This document shows, in pieces, positions 7,376-14,453 of a stretch of 16,857 nt of DNA (position 1 is the first letter of the stretch; each line of letters starts with the position of its first letter). The DNA lies in assembly GCA_043811005.1 (NCBI GenBank), contig JBDRNO010000112.1, positions 1 through 16,857 of the forward strand, in the 5' to 3' direction. Made by a program: the position numbers and the translations under genes. The notes under the pieces are model-generated. The model made no database searches, had not been told where the DNA came from, and worked only from the letters and a program-made list of their open reading frames with translations. Origin of the DNA: JBDRNO01 sp043811005 (GTDB lineage Bacteria > Bacteroidota > Bacteroidia > NORP154).

Positions 7376-7897
7376 ATGAAAACAAATGCGGATAAAATTA
7401 TTTTAGAATTAATAAAAAAAATAAAACAAGCATTAAAATCACCGAAGAAAGACGAAGAAAAAGAATATCTTATAAATGATATTTTATTAGCAATAAGTAA
7501 AATAAAATGCAGAAGATCTGTGGATTTCCTTGCGGAATTATTAGATGATTACATGAACGAGATTTCTGAGAAAGAATTAGAGAATAATAAACGAAAATAT
7601 GTTAATTTGGATTTTTTCCACCTTTTGGATTGTCTTGTAAAACAGCAAGACAAAAAAGCAATCCCTCATATTATTAAAGCAAGAGATTTTTTTCCTGAAA
7701 ATTATACTGATTATTTAATTTGTCAAATTGCAGCAGGAAGAATAAAAAAAGGAACAGACGAGGGATGCCTGCACTTGGAAGCACTTGAAATAACATTCCC
7801 CACCGGAAAATTATTTGAAGCATTATCTCATGGAGAAATGGAATACCAGGATAATTTTGAAGAAAATTATGATGAATATCTAACAATGAAATTTTAG
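7376..7897 (+). CDS. Hypothetical helical protein, HEAT-repeat-like
   Basis: I do not recognise this 173-residue protein. It is predicted to be all-helical, highly charged and cytoplasmic. Repeating amphipathic helices (SVDFLAELLDDYMNE, FHLLDCLVKQQDKKAIPHIIKARDFFP) resemble HEAT or armadillo-type repeats. The C-terminus is acidic (MEYQDNFEENYDEYLTMKF). It is more A-rich in codon use than its neighbours. The stop codon is one base before the hyuA ATG, so the two are almost certainly on one transcript and may be translationally coupled. The start follows an A/G-only leader behind a hairpin. Its role in the cluster is unknown; a small adaptor-type protein is possible but not shown. Confidence 0.7.
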   Translation: MKTNADKIILELIKKIKQALKSPKKDEEKEYLINDILLAISKIKCRRSVDFLAELLDDYMNEISEKELENNKRKYVNLDFFHLLDCLVKQQDKKAIPHIIKARDFFPENYTDYLICQIAAGRIKKGTDEGCLHLEALEITFPTGKLFEALSHGEMEYQDNFEENYDEYLTMKF

Positions 7898-7898
7898 C

Positions 7899-10049
7899 AT
7901 GAAATACAAACTCGGCATAGATGTAGGTGGCACTTTTACGGACTTTATTCTGATCTCCCAAACAGGTGAAACCACTGTTCATAAAACCCTTTCAACCCCG
8001 GAAGACCCCTCTATTGGCGTCTTGAGCGGAATTAAAGACCTCTCCCGGATAACCGGTATTGCACTTAATGACTTTATCAAAGATATTGAAACCATTGTTC
8101 ATGGCACTACCGTTGCAACCAATGCTTTATTGACTTTAAGAGGAGCCAGGACCGCCCTTATCACCACAAGGGGCTTTCGCGATGCACTGGAAATGAGAAG
8201 AGGTATAAGGGAAGAGCAATACAACAACCATTACCGTAATGTAACACCCCTGGTTCCAAGATATTTGAGATTAACCGTTGATGAACGGATAGATGCTCAG
8301 GGCAATATTCTTACTCCCTTTGATAAATCGGAATTGATACCCATTATTGAGAAACTAAAACAAGAAAAAGCAGAAGCAGTTGCAGTATGTTTTTTAAATG
8401 CCTTTAAGAATAGTATTCATGAAGAACAAGCGGTGCAATTCCTGAGAAAAAACCTGCCTTCCTGCTTCATCACTGCCTCTACTGAAGTATTACCATCCAT
8501 CAGGTTTTATGAAAGGGTGAGCACCACTGCCGTGAATGCCTATATTGGCCCGGTTGTTGCCAATTATCTCGACAAACTGACACAAAAATTGGATGAAATA
8601 AAATTTGCCGGGACATTATTAATTATGCAGTCAAACGGTGGTGTTGTTACACCGGAAATTGTTAAAAAATCTCCTGCTACAACCGTTCTTTCCGGTCCGG
8701 CAGCCGCACCCACTGCCGGTGCATTTTACGCTGATCTATTGGGCTATAAGAACTGCATTACGGTTGATATGGGCGGAACAAGCTTTGATGCAAGTTTGGT
8801 CGTAGATAACCAGTGTGTAACAAGTACAGAGGGCTCAATAAACAGGTATAAGATAGCGCTTCCTTCTTTGGATATTGTTACTATTGGAGCAGGAGGAGGA
8901 AGTATCGGTTGGTTAGACAATGGCGGTCTTTTGCACATGGGTCCGCAAAGCGCTGGCGCTTCACCCGGACCGGTTTGTTATGATAAAGGTGGAACATTAC
9001 CTGCATGTACGGATGCTGATTTAATATTAGGTTATCTCAACCCCGGTTTCTTTGCCGGGGGGAAAATAAAGCTGAATAAAGAAAAAGCAAAGCAATTAAT
9101 CACAAAACAATTAGCCGAAAAGCTGAACTTATCTCTATTGGAAGCTTCAGCGGGGATGTACAGAATTATCAACACCAATATGGCTCAGGGAGTCAGACAA
9201 GTATCCATTGAAAAGGGTTATGACCCGCGTGAATTCTTATTTATTGTAGCAGGTGGCGCTGGAGCCATTCATGCCGGGGAAATTTGTAAAGAACTTGAGA
9301 TACCCATGTTCGTTGTACCTGATATTTCTTCGATCTTTTGTGCAGCAGGTATGCTCCTCGGTGATTTAAAACATGACTATATCCGTTCTTATCTAACACC
9401 TTTTTCAAAAATTGAGAAGAGTCATTTCCTAGAACTTTTCAATCAGATGAAGGATAAAGGAATAGAGACATTAATAAAAGAAGGAGTTGGCGAAGATAAT
9501 ATTGAGTTTCATCCCGTTTTGGATCTCAGGTATGTTGGCCAGTATCATGAAGTTCAATTATCTGTTACATGGGAAGATGTTGCATCCTTTGATATTGAAA
9601 AAATACACAAGGCATTTCATAAGGAACATAACCGCTTGTTCGGATACTCTTTGGAAGAAGAGGACACGGAAATTGAAATGATTAACGTTCGACTGAGGGT
9701 AATTGGCGAAATTGAAAAACCGAAATTTATTAAAGAAACTCAAAGCGCTATCCCTTTGGAAACTGCCCTCAAAGAAAAAAGACAGGTTTATATTCCCGAA
9801 TCAAATGAAGTAGAAGAAGTCCCTGTTTATGATGGAGAACTCTCACTAAACGGAAACACAATTTCAGGTCCTGCTATTATTGAAAAAGTCAATACATCAA
9901 TCTTTGTTAGTGAAAGTTATGATTGTTTGGTTGATGAATTTGGATCTTTTATTGTATATAATAAAGAAGCATTTCCGGAAGGATTCGTGAAAAACCAGAT
10001 TTCCGAAGTTTTAAAAACTAAAGATAAAGGATTTAGTGGAAATGCCTAA
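7899..10049 (+). CDS. hyuA: Hydantoinase/oxoprolinase-family subunit A (ATP-binding)
   Basis: This is the ATP-binding subunit of the family that includes ATP-dependent N-methylhydantoinase, 5-oxoprolinase and acetone/acetophenone carboxylases. These enzymes phosphorylate a lactam or enol oxygen before ring opening or carboxylation. The ASKHA nucleotide fold is clear: GIDVGGTFTDF (6-16), VHGTTVATNALL (67-78), FYERVSTTAVNAYIGP, MQSNGG, TVDMGGTSFDASLV (288-301), IGAGGGSIGW (about 328-337) and QSAGASPGPVCY, then the FIVAGGAGAIHAGE segment. At 716 residues it is full length, with about 30 unusual residues after the usual C-terminal GPAIIE...VDEFGSFIV end. Its partner hyuB is 2.5 kb downstream, beyond an accessory cassette, whereas the two are normally adjacent. 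Substrate cannot be fixed from sequence: oxoproline, a hydantoin or a carboxylation substrate are all possible. Confidence 0.9.
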   Translation: MKYKLGIDVGGTFTDFILISQTGETTVHKTLSTPEDPSIGVLSGIKDLSRITGIALNDFIKDIETIVHGTTVATNALLTLRGARTALITTRGFRDALEMRRGIREEQYNNHYRNVTPLVPRYLRLTVDERIDAQGNILTPFDKSELIPIIEKLKQEKAEAVAVCFLNAFKNSIHEEQAVQFLRKNLPSCFITASTEVLPSIRFYERVSTTAVNAYIGPVVANYLDKLTQKLDEIKFAGTLLIMQSNGGVVTPEIVKKSPATTVLSGPAAAPTAGAFYADLLGYKNCITVDMGGTSFDASLVVDNQCVTSTEGSINRYKIALPSLDIVTIGAGGGSIGWLDNGGLLHMGPQSAGASPGPVCYDKGGTLPACTDADLILGYLNPGFFAGGKIKLNKEKAKQLITKQLAEKLNLSLLEASAGMYRIINTNMAQGVRQVSIEKGYDPREFLFIVAGGAGAIHAGEICKELEIPMFVVPDISSIFCAAGMLLGDLKHDYIRSYLTPFSKIEKSHFLELFNQMKDKGIETLIKEGVGEDNIEFHPVLDLRYVGQYHEVQLSVTWEDVASFDIEKIHKAFHKEHNRLFGYSLEEEDTEIEMINVRLRVIGEIEKPKFIKETQSAIPLETALKEKRQVYIPESNEVEEVPVYDGELSLNGNTISGPAIIEKVNTSIFVSESYDCLVDEFGSFIVYNKEAFPEGFVKNQISEVLKTKDKGFSGNA

Positions 10050-10479
10050 AAATGTTGAAAATCTCCGTGCAAGATGGATAGAAATAGAGAGGCAAAATCA
10101 ACGAACTTTTAATTTAACAAGCGATGATGGTGAAGAACACTTTATACTTTATCAAAGGCAAAACCTCAGAGAAGGTATGAGTGATAGTTTTTCATGTGGT
10201 TTGGCTTGGGTTACTCCAACAGGTGAAACCTTTACGTTGAGAAGATATAATTGTCCCAGCCACAACCACCCCAATAAACTGACAAATGAGAAACTAGGAT
10301 ATGTTTGTCATATACATTACGCAAACGAGGAGTATCTCAGAGAAACAGGTAAGCAGGATGGATATGCAGAAAAAACAAACAGATATAAAACATTAGAAGG
10401 AGCCACACATTGTTTAATCCAGGATTGCAGCATTTCAGGAATTTCAGCTAATCCTGATCAATCTGAATTATTTGATTAA
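10042..10479 (+). CDS. DUF6978-like hypothetical protein
   Basis: This small protein (145 residues from the ATG at 10042) is one I associate with the DUF6978 family, of unknown function. Visible features are FILYQRQNLREGMSDSFSCGLAW, a TLRRYNCPSHNHPNKLTNE segment with Cys/His residues that might bind metal, CHIHYANEEYLRETGK, and a C-terminal GATHCLIQDCSISG. The ATG at 10042 overlaps the hyuA stop by eight bases and is preferred over a GTG at 10036. It is followed after only two bases by the DUF1828-like gene, so the two form a unit. DUF1828 proteins are common in mobile and prophage regions, and a paired function such as toxin-antitoxin or defence is plausible but not demonstrated. Confidence 0.65.
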   Translation: MPKNVENLRARWIEIERQNQRTFNLTSDDGEEHFILYQRQNLREGMSDSFSCGLAWVTPTGETFTLRRYNCPSHNHPNKLTNEKLGYVCHIHYANEEYLRETGKQDGYAEKTNRYKTLEGATHCLIQDCSISGISANPDQSELFD

Positions 10480-10481
10480 TT

Positions 10482-11267
10482 ATGGAAAATATAGAAAGAA
10501 TACAAGAACAACTTTGTAATGCCTTCTGTAAAGAGGTAAGATTAGTCCCTAAAACAGAAAAGCTAACTATTGTTGAAGCTCCTTTTTATTTCCCAGATGG
10601 CGACCCGTATCAAATTTACCTTCAAGAGATACCTACAGGTGGTTTCCGCATCACAGATGCAGGGCATACAATGATGCAACTAAGCTATGAAAATGATATA
10701 AAAAAATTCAAAAAAGATACACGCGGCAAATTATTAGAACAAATTCTACTTGAAACAGACCTTAAACAGGATAACGGAGAATTTTATTTAGATACCACCG
10801 CAGAAAAATTACCGTTGGCAATTATGTTAATGGGCCAAGCAATTACAAAAATATGGGATTTAACTTTTCTGAATCGTGCCCGGGTAGAAAGCACCTTTTA
10901 CGATGACCTGAGAGAACGTATTTACAATATTGTTGATGCCGATAAAATTCATCCCGATTATATTTGCAAAGAAATGGAAGATGCAGAAGATTATTCCATT
11001 GATTATAATATCCAATGCAAACAAGCCCCACTTTACTTGTTTGGCATTGCCAACAGAGACAAAGCAAAATTGGCAACAATCATATTAGAGCGGCTTCTTA
11101 GATATCATAAAGAGAAATTTGAATCACTCCTCGTTTTTCAGGACTGGGAAACAATTCCAAAAACGGATGCCAAACGACTAATGAACATCGGGGGAGAAAT
11201 GATTTCCTCTTTAGATGCAGAAGACGATTTTAAAAGAAAATTATTAAAAAGAGTTACTCAAAATTAA
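10482..11267 (+). CDS. DUF1828/DUF1829-like protein
   Basis: The 261-residue protein fits the DUF1828 (N-terminal) plus DUF1829 (C-terminal) arrangement known from mobile regions; its biochemical function is unknown. The N-terminal half shows EAPFYFPDGDPYQIYLQEIPTGGFRITDAGHTMMQLSYE (about residues 32-70), the characteristic 'F..pdgd...i.l.....g..itDdG.t...L' pattern of DUF1828. The C-terminal half (about 150-255) includes APLYLFGIANRDKAKLATII and ESLLVFQDWETIPKTDAKRLMN, which could be a nuclease-like or sensor core. There are no membrane segments. It is tightly coupled (two-base gap) to the DUF6978-like gene, and both lie in the segment inserted between hyuA and hyuB. Identification is by remembered pattern. 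Confidence 0.7.
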   Translation: MENIERIQEQLCNAFCKEVRLVPKTEKLTIVEAPFYFPDGDPYQIYLQEIPTGGFRITDAGHTMMQLSYENDIKKFKKDTRGKLLEQILLETDLKQDNGEFYLDTTAEKLPLAIMLMGQAITKIWDLTFLNRARVESTFYDDLRERIYNIVDADKIHPDYICKEMEDAEDYSIDYNIQCKQAPLYLFGIANRDKAKLATIILERLLRYHKEKFESLLVFQDWETIPKTDAKRLMNIGGEMISSLDAEDDFKRKLLKRVTQN

Positions 11268-11314
11268 TATATGAACCTCTCTGAAAAAAAAACAAACCAT
11301 CCATAAATATTAAA

Positions 11315-11443
11315 AATTTGAAAGAACCTCATGCTTCCCGTCCTGATAACAAGCTAATTGCCAAAATATTTTATCTAATGGGACTTTTTGAAAATTGGGG
11401 AGGAGGAATGTTGAAAATTCAAATAATTAACATAACAGAATAA
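11315..11443 (+). pseudogene. Remnant of an AlbA/AAA_4 'RecG-like' ATP-binding protein
   Basis: A 42-residue open stretch ends at TAA 11441-11443 and reads LKEPHASRPDNKLIAKIFY then LMGLFENWGGGMLKI. This matches a conserved stretch near the end of the HATPase-like region of Schlafen AlbA_2/AAA_4 proteins, often called RecG-like (..KPH.SRPRNPLIA..F...G.IE.WG.G..KI). A stop just upstream and the lack of any start or upstream domain show that only a fragment remains. Such genes are frequent in defence and accessory regions. The recognition is from memory of the family pattern. Confidence 0.65.
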
Positions 11444-11452
11444 ACTATAAAT

Positions 11453-12247
11453 ATGGAAGAATTAAAATGGAAAGAAGCAATAGTAAAAGTTCTTGAAGAA
11501 GAGAAAAAAGCGCTTCACTATACTGTTATTGCTGAACTAATTGCAAAAAAGGGGTATAGAAAATCACTTGGAGCTACTCCTCAAGATACAGTTAGTGCCA
11601 ATATGACAACTGACATTAATGCATATAAAGAAAAATCAATATTCGCAAAAGTCGACAGAGGGTATTACATACTCAGAAAATTTCTTGATGACGGCACACA
11701 ACTTCTGACAGAAGAAACAAAAAGAAAGACAACACAAAAAATAAATGCAGAGAAATTAAGGATAATCAATTCCTTTGGAATTTATTGGAACAGAAACCTT
11801 GTTCACTGGAAAACAACGCCCGACTTACTTGGTGTTCAACAAATCGGTGCGACAGAAGTCAATTTTAAAAACCAAATTGGTGTATATCTTCTTCATGACA
11901 GCAGAGAGACAATTTATGTCGGTCAAGCCATTGACCAGCCCCTCGGGCAAAGATTAAAAAATCACACATCTGACAGATTAAGCGGACGTTGGGACAGATT
12001 TTCCTGGTTCGGCTTCTATCCTGTTAGTGATAATGGAAAGCTCAATCATGATTTGAAATTTGATGATATAACTGTTCAAAATTTTGGCGACATTTTAGAA
12101 TCAATTTTAATTGAGAGTATCGAGCCAAGACAAAATCGCAAACAAGGCAATTTGTTTTACGGAATTGAATATTTGCAACAAGAAGCACCAGAGTTAAAAA
12201 AAAGAATGAAAGAACAATTAATTCGTGAATTGACGGACAAACTTTAG
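11453..12247 (+). CDS. HARE-HTH domain fused to GIY-YIG endonuclease
   Basis: This is a two-domain DNA-acting protein of 264 residues. Residues 4-78 are a winged HARE-HTH domain (WKEAIVKVLEEEKKALHYTV, IAELIAKKGYRKSLGATPQD, then VDRGYYIL), a module proposed to read modified DNA. Residues 140-232 are a GIY-YIG nuclease: GVYLL (143-147), YVGQAIDQPLGQRL (155-168, catalytic R167), and the metal-binding glutamate region ILESILIESIEPRQNR (E221). It is thus a candidate restriction or modification-dependent nuclease. It lies nine bases after an AAA_4-type remnant and before an attC-like structured repeat, inside the segment that separates hyuA from hyuB. No methyltransferase is present, which would fit a nuclease that either recognises modified DNA or acts alone. 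Domain calls are firm; role is inferred. Confidence 0.8.
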   Translation: MEELKWKEAIVKVLEEEKKALHYTVIAELIAKKGYRKSLGATPQDTVSANMTTDINAYKEKSIFAKVDRGYYILRKFLDDGTQLLTEETKRKTTQKINAEKLRIINSFGIYWNRNLVHWKTTPDLLGVQQIGATEVNFKNQIGVYLLHDSRETIYVGQAIDQPLGQRLKNHTSDRLSGRWDRFSWFGFYPVSDNGKLNHDLKFDDITVQNFGDILESILIESIEPRQNRKQGNLFYGIEYLQQEAPELKKRMKEQLIRELTDKL

Positions 12248-12274
12248 GGCTAAAAACCAATGCAAGAAAGAAAC

Positions 12275-12415
12275 ACAGCTAGCAACATACTATAAATTCA
12301 AGCGTGCAGGCGGTGCAAAATGAAACAAAAATTAGAAGAAAAACGGTGGTGCGATTTGACGGGAAAGTGCGTTTAAAAGCCCGCCAGTATTTAGAGCCAC
12401 TCGTTAGAAATCATG
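12275..12415. repeat. attC-like structured repeat behind the GIY-YIG gene
   Basis: A roughly 140-bp element has inverted outer arms of identical spacing: 12279-12299 (CTAGCAACATACTATAAATTC) and 12387-12407 (ending CACTCGTTAG), where 13 of 21 positions are complementary without gaps. Inner GC-rich blocks GGCGG (12309-12313) and CCGCC (12381-12385) also pair. The GTTAGAA end is close to the integron core GTTRRRY (6 of 7), but the opposite core is poor. The location immediately 3' of a single cassette gene fits an integron-cassette recombination site or a dispersed Bacteroidota repeat of the same shape. No integrase is in the window. Confidence 0.4.
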
Positions 12416-12557
12416 CAAAAAAGATATTTTAAAATCTGAAATTTTCTAATAAATATATTAAACCAAGAGAAAAACGTCATATAAAATAATTAATTTAAAT
12501 AAAGTTTTGCGCCCTTTGCGAGAATTTAAATTTTTTCAAATTCCTATACTAATAACC
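12416..12557. repeat. AT-rich gap with isolated CGCAAAG-type repeat copy
   Basis: This stretch completes the 310-bp gene-free region before hyuB. It is AT-rich except for TTTTGCGCCCTTTGCGAGA (12505-12523). The reverse complement of that copy reads TCTCGCAAAGGGCGCAAAA, the same CGCAAAG family as the arms of MITE-like element 1. It may mark the right edge of the accessory segment inserted between hyuA and hyuB. A TTG within it would open the hyuB frame earlier but is not taken as the start. Confidence 0.5.
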
Positions 12558-14357
12558 ATGCAAATAGACAAAATTCTACTCTCCATCTTCCAGAGATCGT
12601 TCAGAGCCATCACTGATGAGATGAGCATTTCGCTCACAAAGACCACCCGCTCACCCATCCTTTGCGAAGCCAAGGATTTCGTGACCGGCTTGTACGATGC
12701 CAAAGGACAGATGCTTGAACAAACCGAGAACCTGCCTATTCTTTCCTTTTCACTTGGCCCGGTATGTAAAGTAATAATTGAGACTTATAGAGATAATATA
12801 TTCCCGGGTGATGTGATAATCCATAATGATGTGTTCTCTATGGGTAACCAGAATAATGATGTTGCAATATTCAAACCCATTTTCTATCACCCTGATCCAA
12901 ATAAATCAAACACTCCCGAACCTCAACACTCCAGAACTTCAACTCACCACTCACCACTCACCACTCACCACCCACCGACTTTAATCGGTTGGTCAGCAGC
13001 AAAAGGCCACCAGGCAGATATCGGGGGAGCGGTACAGGGCGGCTATAACCCCAACGCCACTGAAGTGTGGCAGGAAGCATTGAGAATACCTGCAGTTAAA
13101 ATATATGAAAAAGGAAAGCTAAGAAAGGATGTATGGAACCTCATTTTTGCCAATATCCGGTTGACAATGGTGCAGGAAGATATTAAAGCGCAGATAGGCG
13201 CTTGCACACTCGGGGAAAGACGCCTGATGGCATTAGTTGAAAAATACGGGATTGACTGCTATGAAACGCATAAACAGGAATTGTTCAATTCTACAGAAGC
13301 CATGATGAAGAAGGAAATAAAAGGTATTCCTAATGGGGTTTACGAAGGTGGCAGCATGGTATATTACGATGGCAAGCATCCCGGCACTAAGTTCCCAATT
13401 CATACTAAGATCACCGTAAAAGATGAAGAGATCACATTTGATTTTTCCGGATCCTCTCCTCAAACCAATGGTTTTGTAAACGGCACTTATACATCTACCT
13501 GTTCTGCCATTACATTAACCTTTTTACAAATGATCAACCCCAACATCCCGCACAATGAGGGAATGATCAAACCTTTAAAATACATTGTCCCTGAAGGCAC
13601 AATTTTAAATGCTTCCTATCCTAAAGCTACTACATTTGGAAATCACCTTTGCCCGCAGGTGGCTGATTCTATTTTCAAAGCATTATCAACCGCTATACCT
13701 GATAGGGTTACAGCCGGCTGGAACCACTTGTTCTGTTCATTGTTCACCGGCATTCACCCTCATACAAACAGGAAATACGTTGATATATGCTTTTTGGGCA
13801 TGAAAGGAGGTTCGGGCGCTTTGGAAGGAGATGACGGCTACGACCATATCGGGATGATAGATGCTTCCGGTGGGGTGCTTGACCAGGATTACGAAATGTA
13901 TGAGCAGCAAACCCCCCATCTGTTATTAAAGCATGAGTACCTGCTGGATTCAGCCGGAGTAGGTAAATGGAGAGGAGGGCTTGGCACTGAGACATACATA
14001 AAACTCAGGGGTGATAGCACCACAATGGTCGTTTTTGGGGATGGTGATAAAGAACCCAACTACGGCTTGTTTGGAGGTAAAGGAAGCATTCTTAACAAGA
14101 TATCTTTAAAATATCCTGACGGGAACGACTTTGTGCCTATGAGTAAAGACCTGATAGAAGATATTCCGGATGCTACCGTTTATCACCAGATTGCCAGTGG
14201 CGGTGGCGGATATGGCGACCCAGGAGAACGTGATGTGGAAAAGGTTGTAGATGATGTGAAAAATGAAGTTGTATCCTATGAAAAAGCTGAAAAAGATTAT
14301 GGAGTGGTATTTACCGATAAAAAAACCCTCAGGGTTTCTAAAAAAACAAAAACTTAA
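12558..14357 (+). CDS. hyuB: Hydantoinase/oxoprolinase-family subunit B
   Basis: This is the catalytic partner of HyuA in ATP-dependent hydantoinases, 5-oxoprolinases and related carboxylases. The start is taken at ATG 12558 (599 residues): MQIDKILLSIFQRSFRAITD is the normal family beginning, while an earlier TTG at 12507 lies in a repeat. Family signatures include SLTKTTRSPILCEAKDF, IIHNDVFSMGNQNNDVAIFK (the usual NDP...GG.H..D), GWSAAKGHQADIGG, QEDIKAQIGACTLGERRL, PQTNGFVNGTYTSTCSA and the C-terminal SGGGGYGDPGERD. Between the NDV and GHQADIGG motifs, residues 118-141 are encoded by tandem DNA repeats (see 12909-12976), an in-frame expansion of a loop. The last codons are also partly made of a palindromic repeat (14323-14337). 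Both hint at intergenic repeats invading the gene. It is separated from hyuA by the accessory segment. Confidence 0.9.
   Translation: MQIDKILLSIFQRSFRAITDEMSISLTKTTRSPILCEAKDFVTGLYDAKGQMLEQTENLPILSFSLGPVCKVIIETYRDNIFPGDVIIHNDVFSMGNQNNDVAIFKPIFYHPDPNKSNTPEPQHSRTSTHHSPLTTHHPPTLIGWSAAKGHQADIGGAVQGGYNPNATEVWQEALRIPAVKIYEKGKLRKDVWNLIFANIRLTMVQEDIKAQIGACTLGERRLMALVEKYGIDCYETHKQELFNSTEAMMKKEIKGIPNGVYEGGSMVYYDGKHPGTKFPIHTKITVKDEEITFDFSGSSPQTNGFVNGTYTSTCSAITLTFLQMINPNIPHNEGMIKPLKYIVPEGTILNASYPKATTFGNHLCPQVADSIFKALSTAIPDRVTAGWNHLFCSLFTGIHPHTNRKYVDICFLGMKGGSGALEGDDGYDHIGMIDASGGVLDQDYEMYEQQTPHLLLKHEYLLDSAGVGKWRGGLGTETYIKLRGDSTTMVVFGDGDKEPNYGLFGGKGSILNKISLKYPDGNDFVPMSKDLIEDIPDATVYHQIASGGGGYGDPGERDVEKVVDDVKNEVVSYEKAEKDYGVVFTDKKTLRVSKKTKT
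12909..12976 (+). repeat. In-frame tandem repeats inside hyuB (2 x 16 bp, then 5 x 7 bp)
   Basis: Two 16-bp units, AACACTCCCGAACCTC (12909-12924) and AACACTCCAGAACTTC (12925-12940), differ at two positions. From 12942 there are five 7-bp units ACTCACC (the last ACCCACC, ending 12976). Period 7 shifts frame with each unit, so three units encode the 7-residue repeat THHSPLT. No stop results, and the gene stays open. This unit type normally occupies intergenic DNA, so it is probably an insertion or expansion in a surface loop. Confidence 0.9.
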
Positions 14358-14427
14358 TGAAAACGAATAGTATTTTCTTAGTAAAAAACTATGTTTATTA
14401 AATTAGTTGAAAAAACCCTGAGGGTTT
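14323..14427. repeat. Pair of inverted AAACCCTCAGGGTTT palindromes
   Basis: AAACCCTCAGGGTTT (14323-14337) lies inside the last codons of hyuB, and AAACCCTGAGGGTTT (14413-14427) lies in the gap before etfB. Each is a near-perfect palindrome, and the second is the exact reverse complement of the first. Neither is followed by a T-run, so they are not intrinsic terminators. They look like copies of a dispersed palindromic repeat; the first contributes residues KTLRVSK at the HyuB C-terminus. The enclosed ~75 bp holds nothing else recognisable. Confidence 0.7.
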
Positions 14428-14453
14428 AACGATTAATAAATACACATAAAAAA

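Noticed and set aside
10036..10041. GTG start for the DUF6978-like gene
   Set aside because: An ATG two codons later overlaps the hyuA stop codon in a normal coupling arrangement, so GTG is not needed.
12507..12557. TTG start giving a 17-residue longer HyuB
   Set aside because: The TTG lies inside a CGCAAAG-type repeat and the extra residues match nothing in the family; the ATG at 12558 begins the normal MQIDKILLSIFQRSF... N-terminus.
12909..12976. Possible CRISPR or minisatellite outside a gene
   Set aside because: Units are only 7 and 16 bp, directly tandem with no spacers, and lie in an intact reading frame of HyuB.
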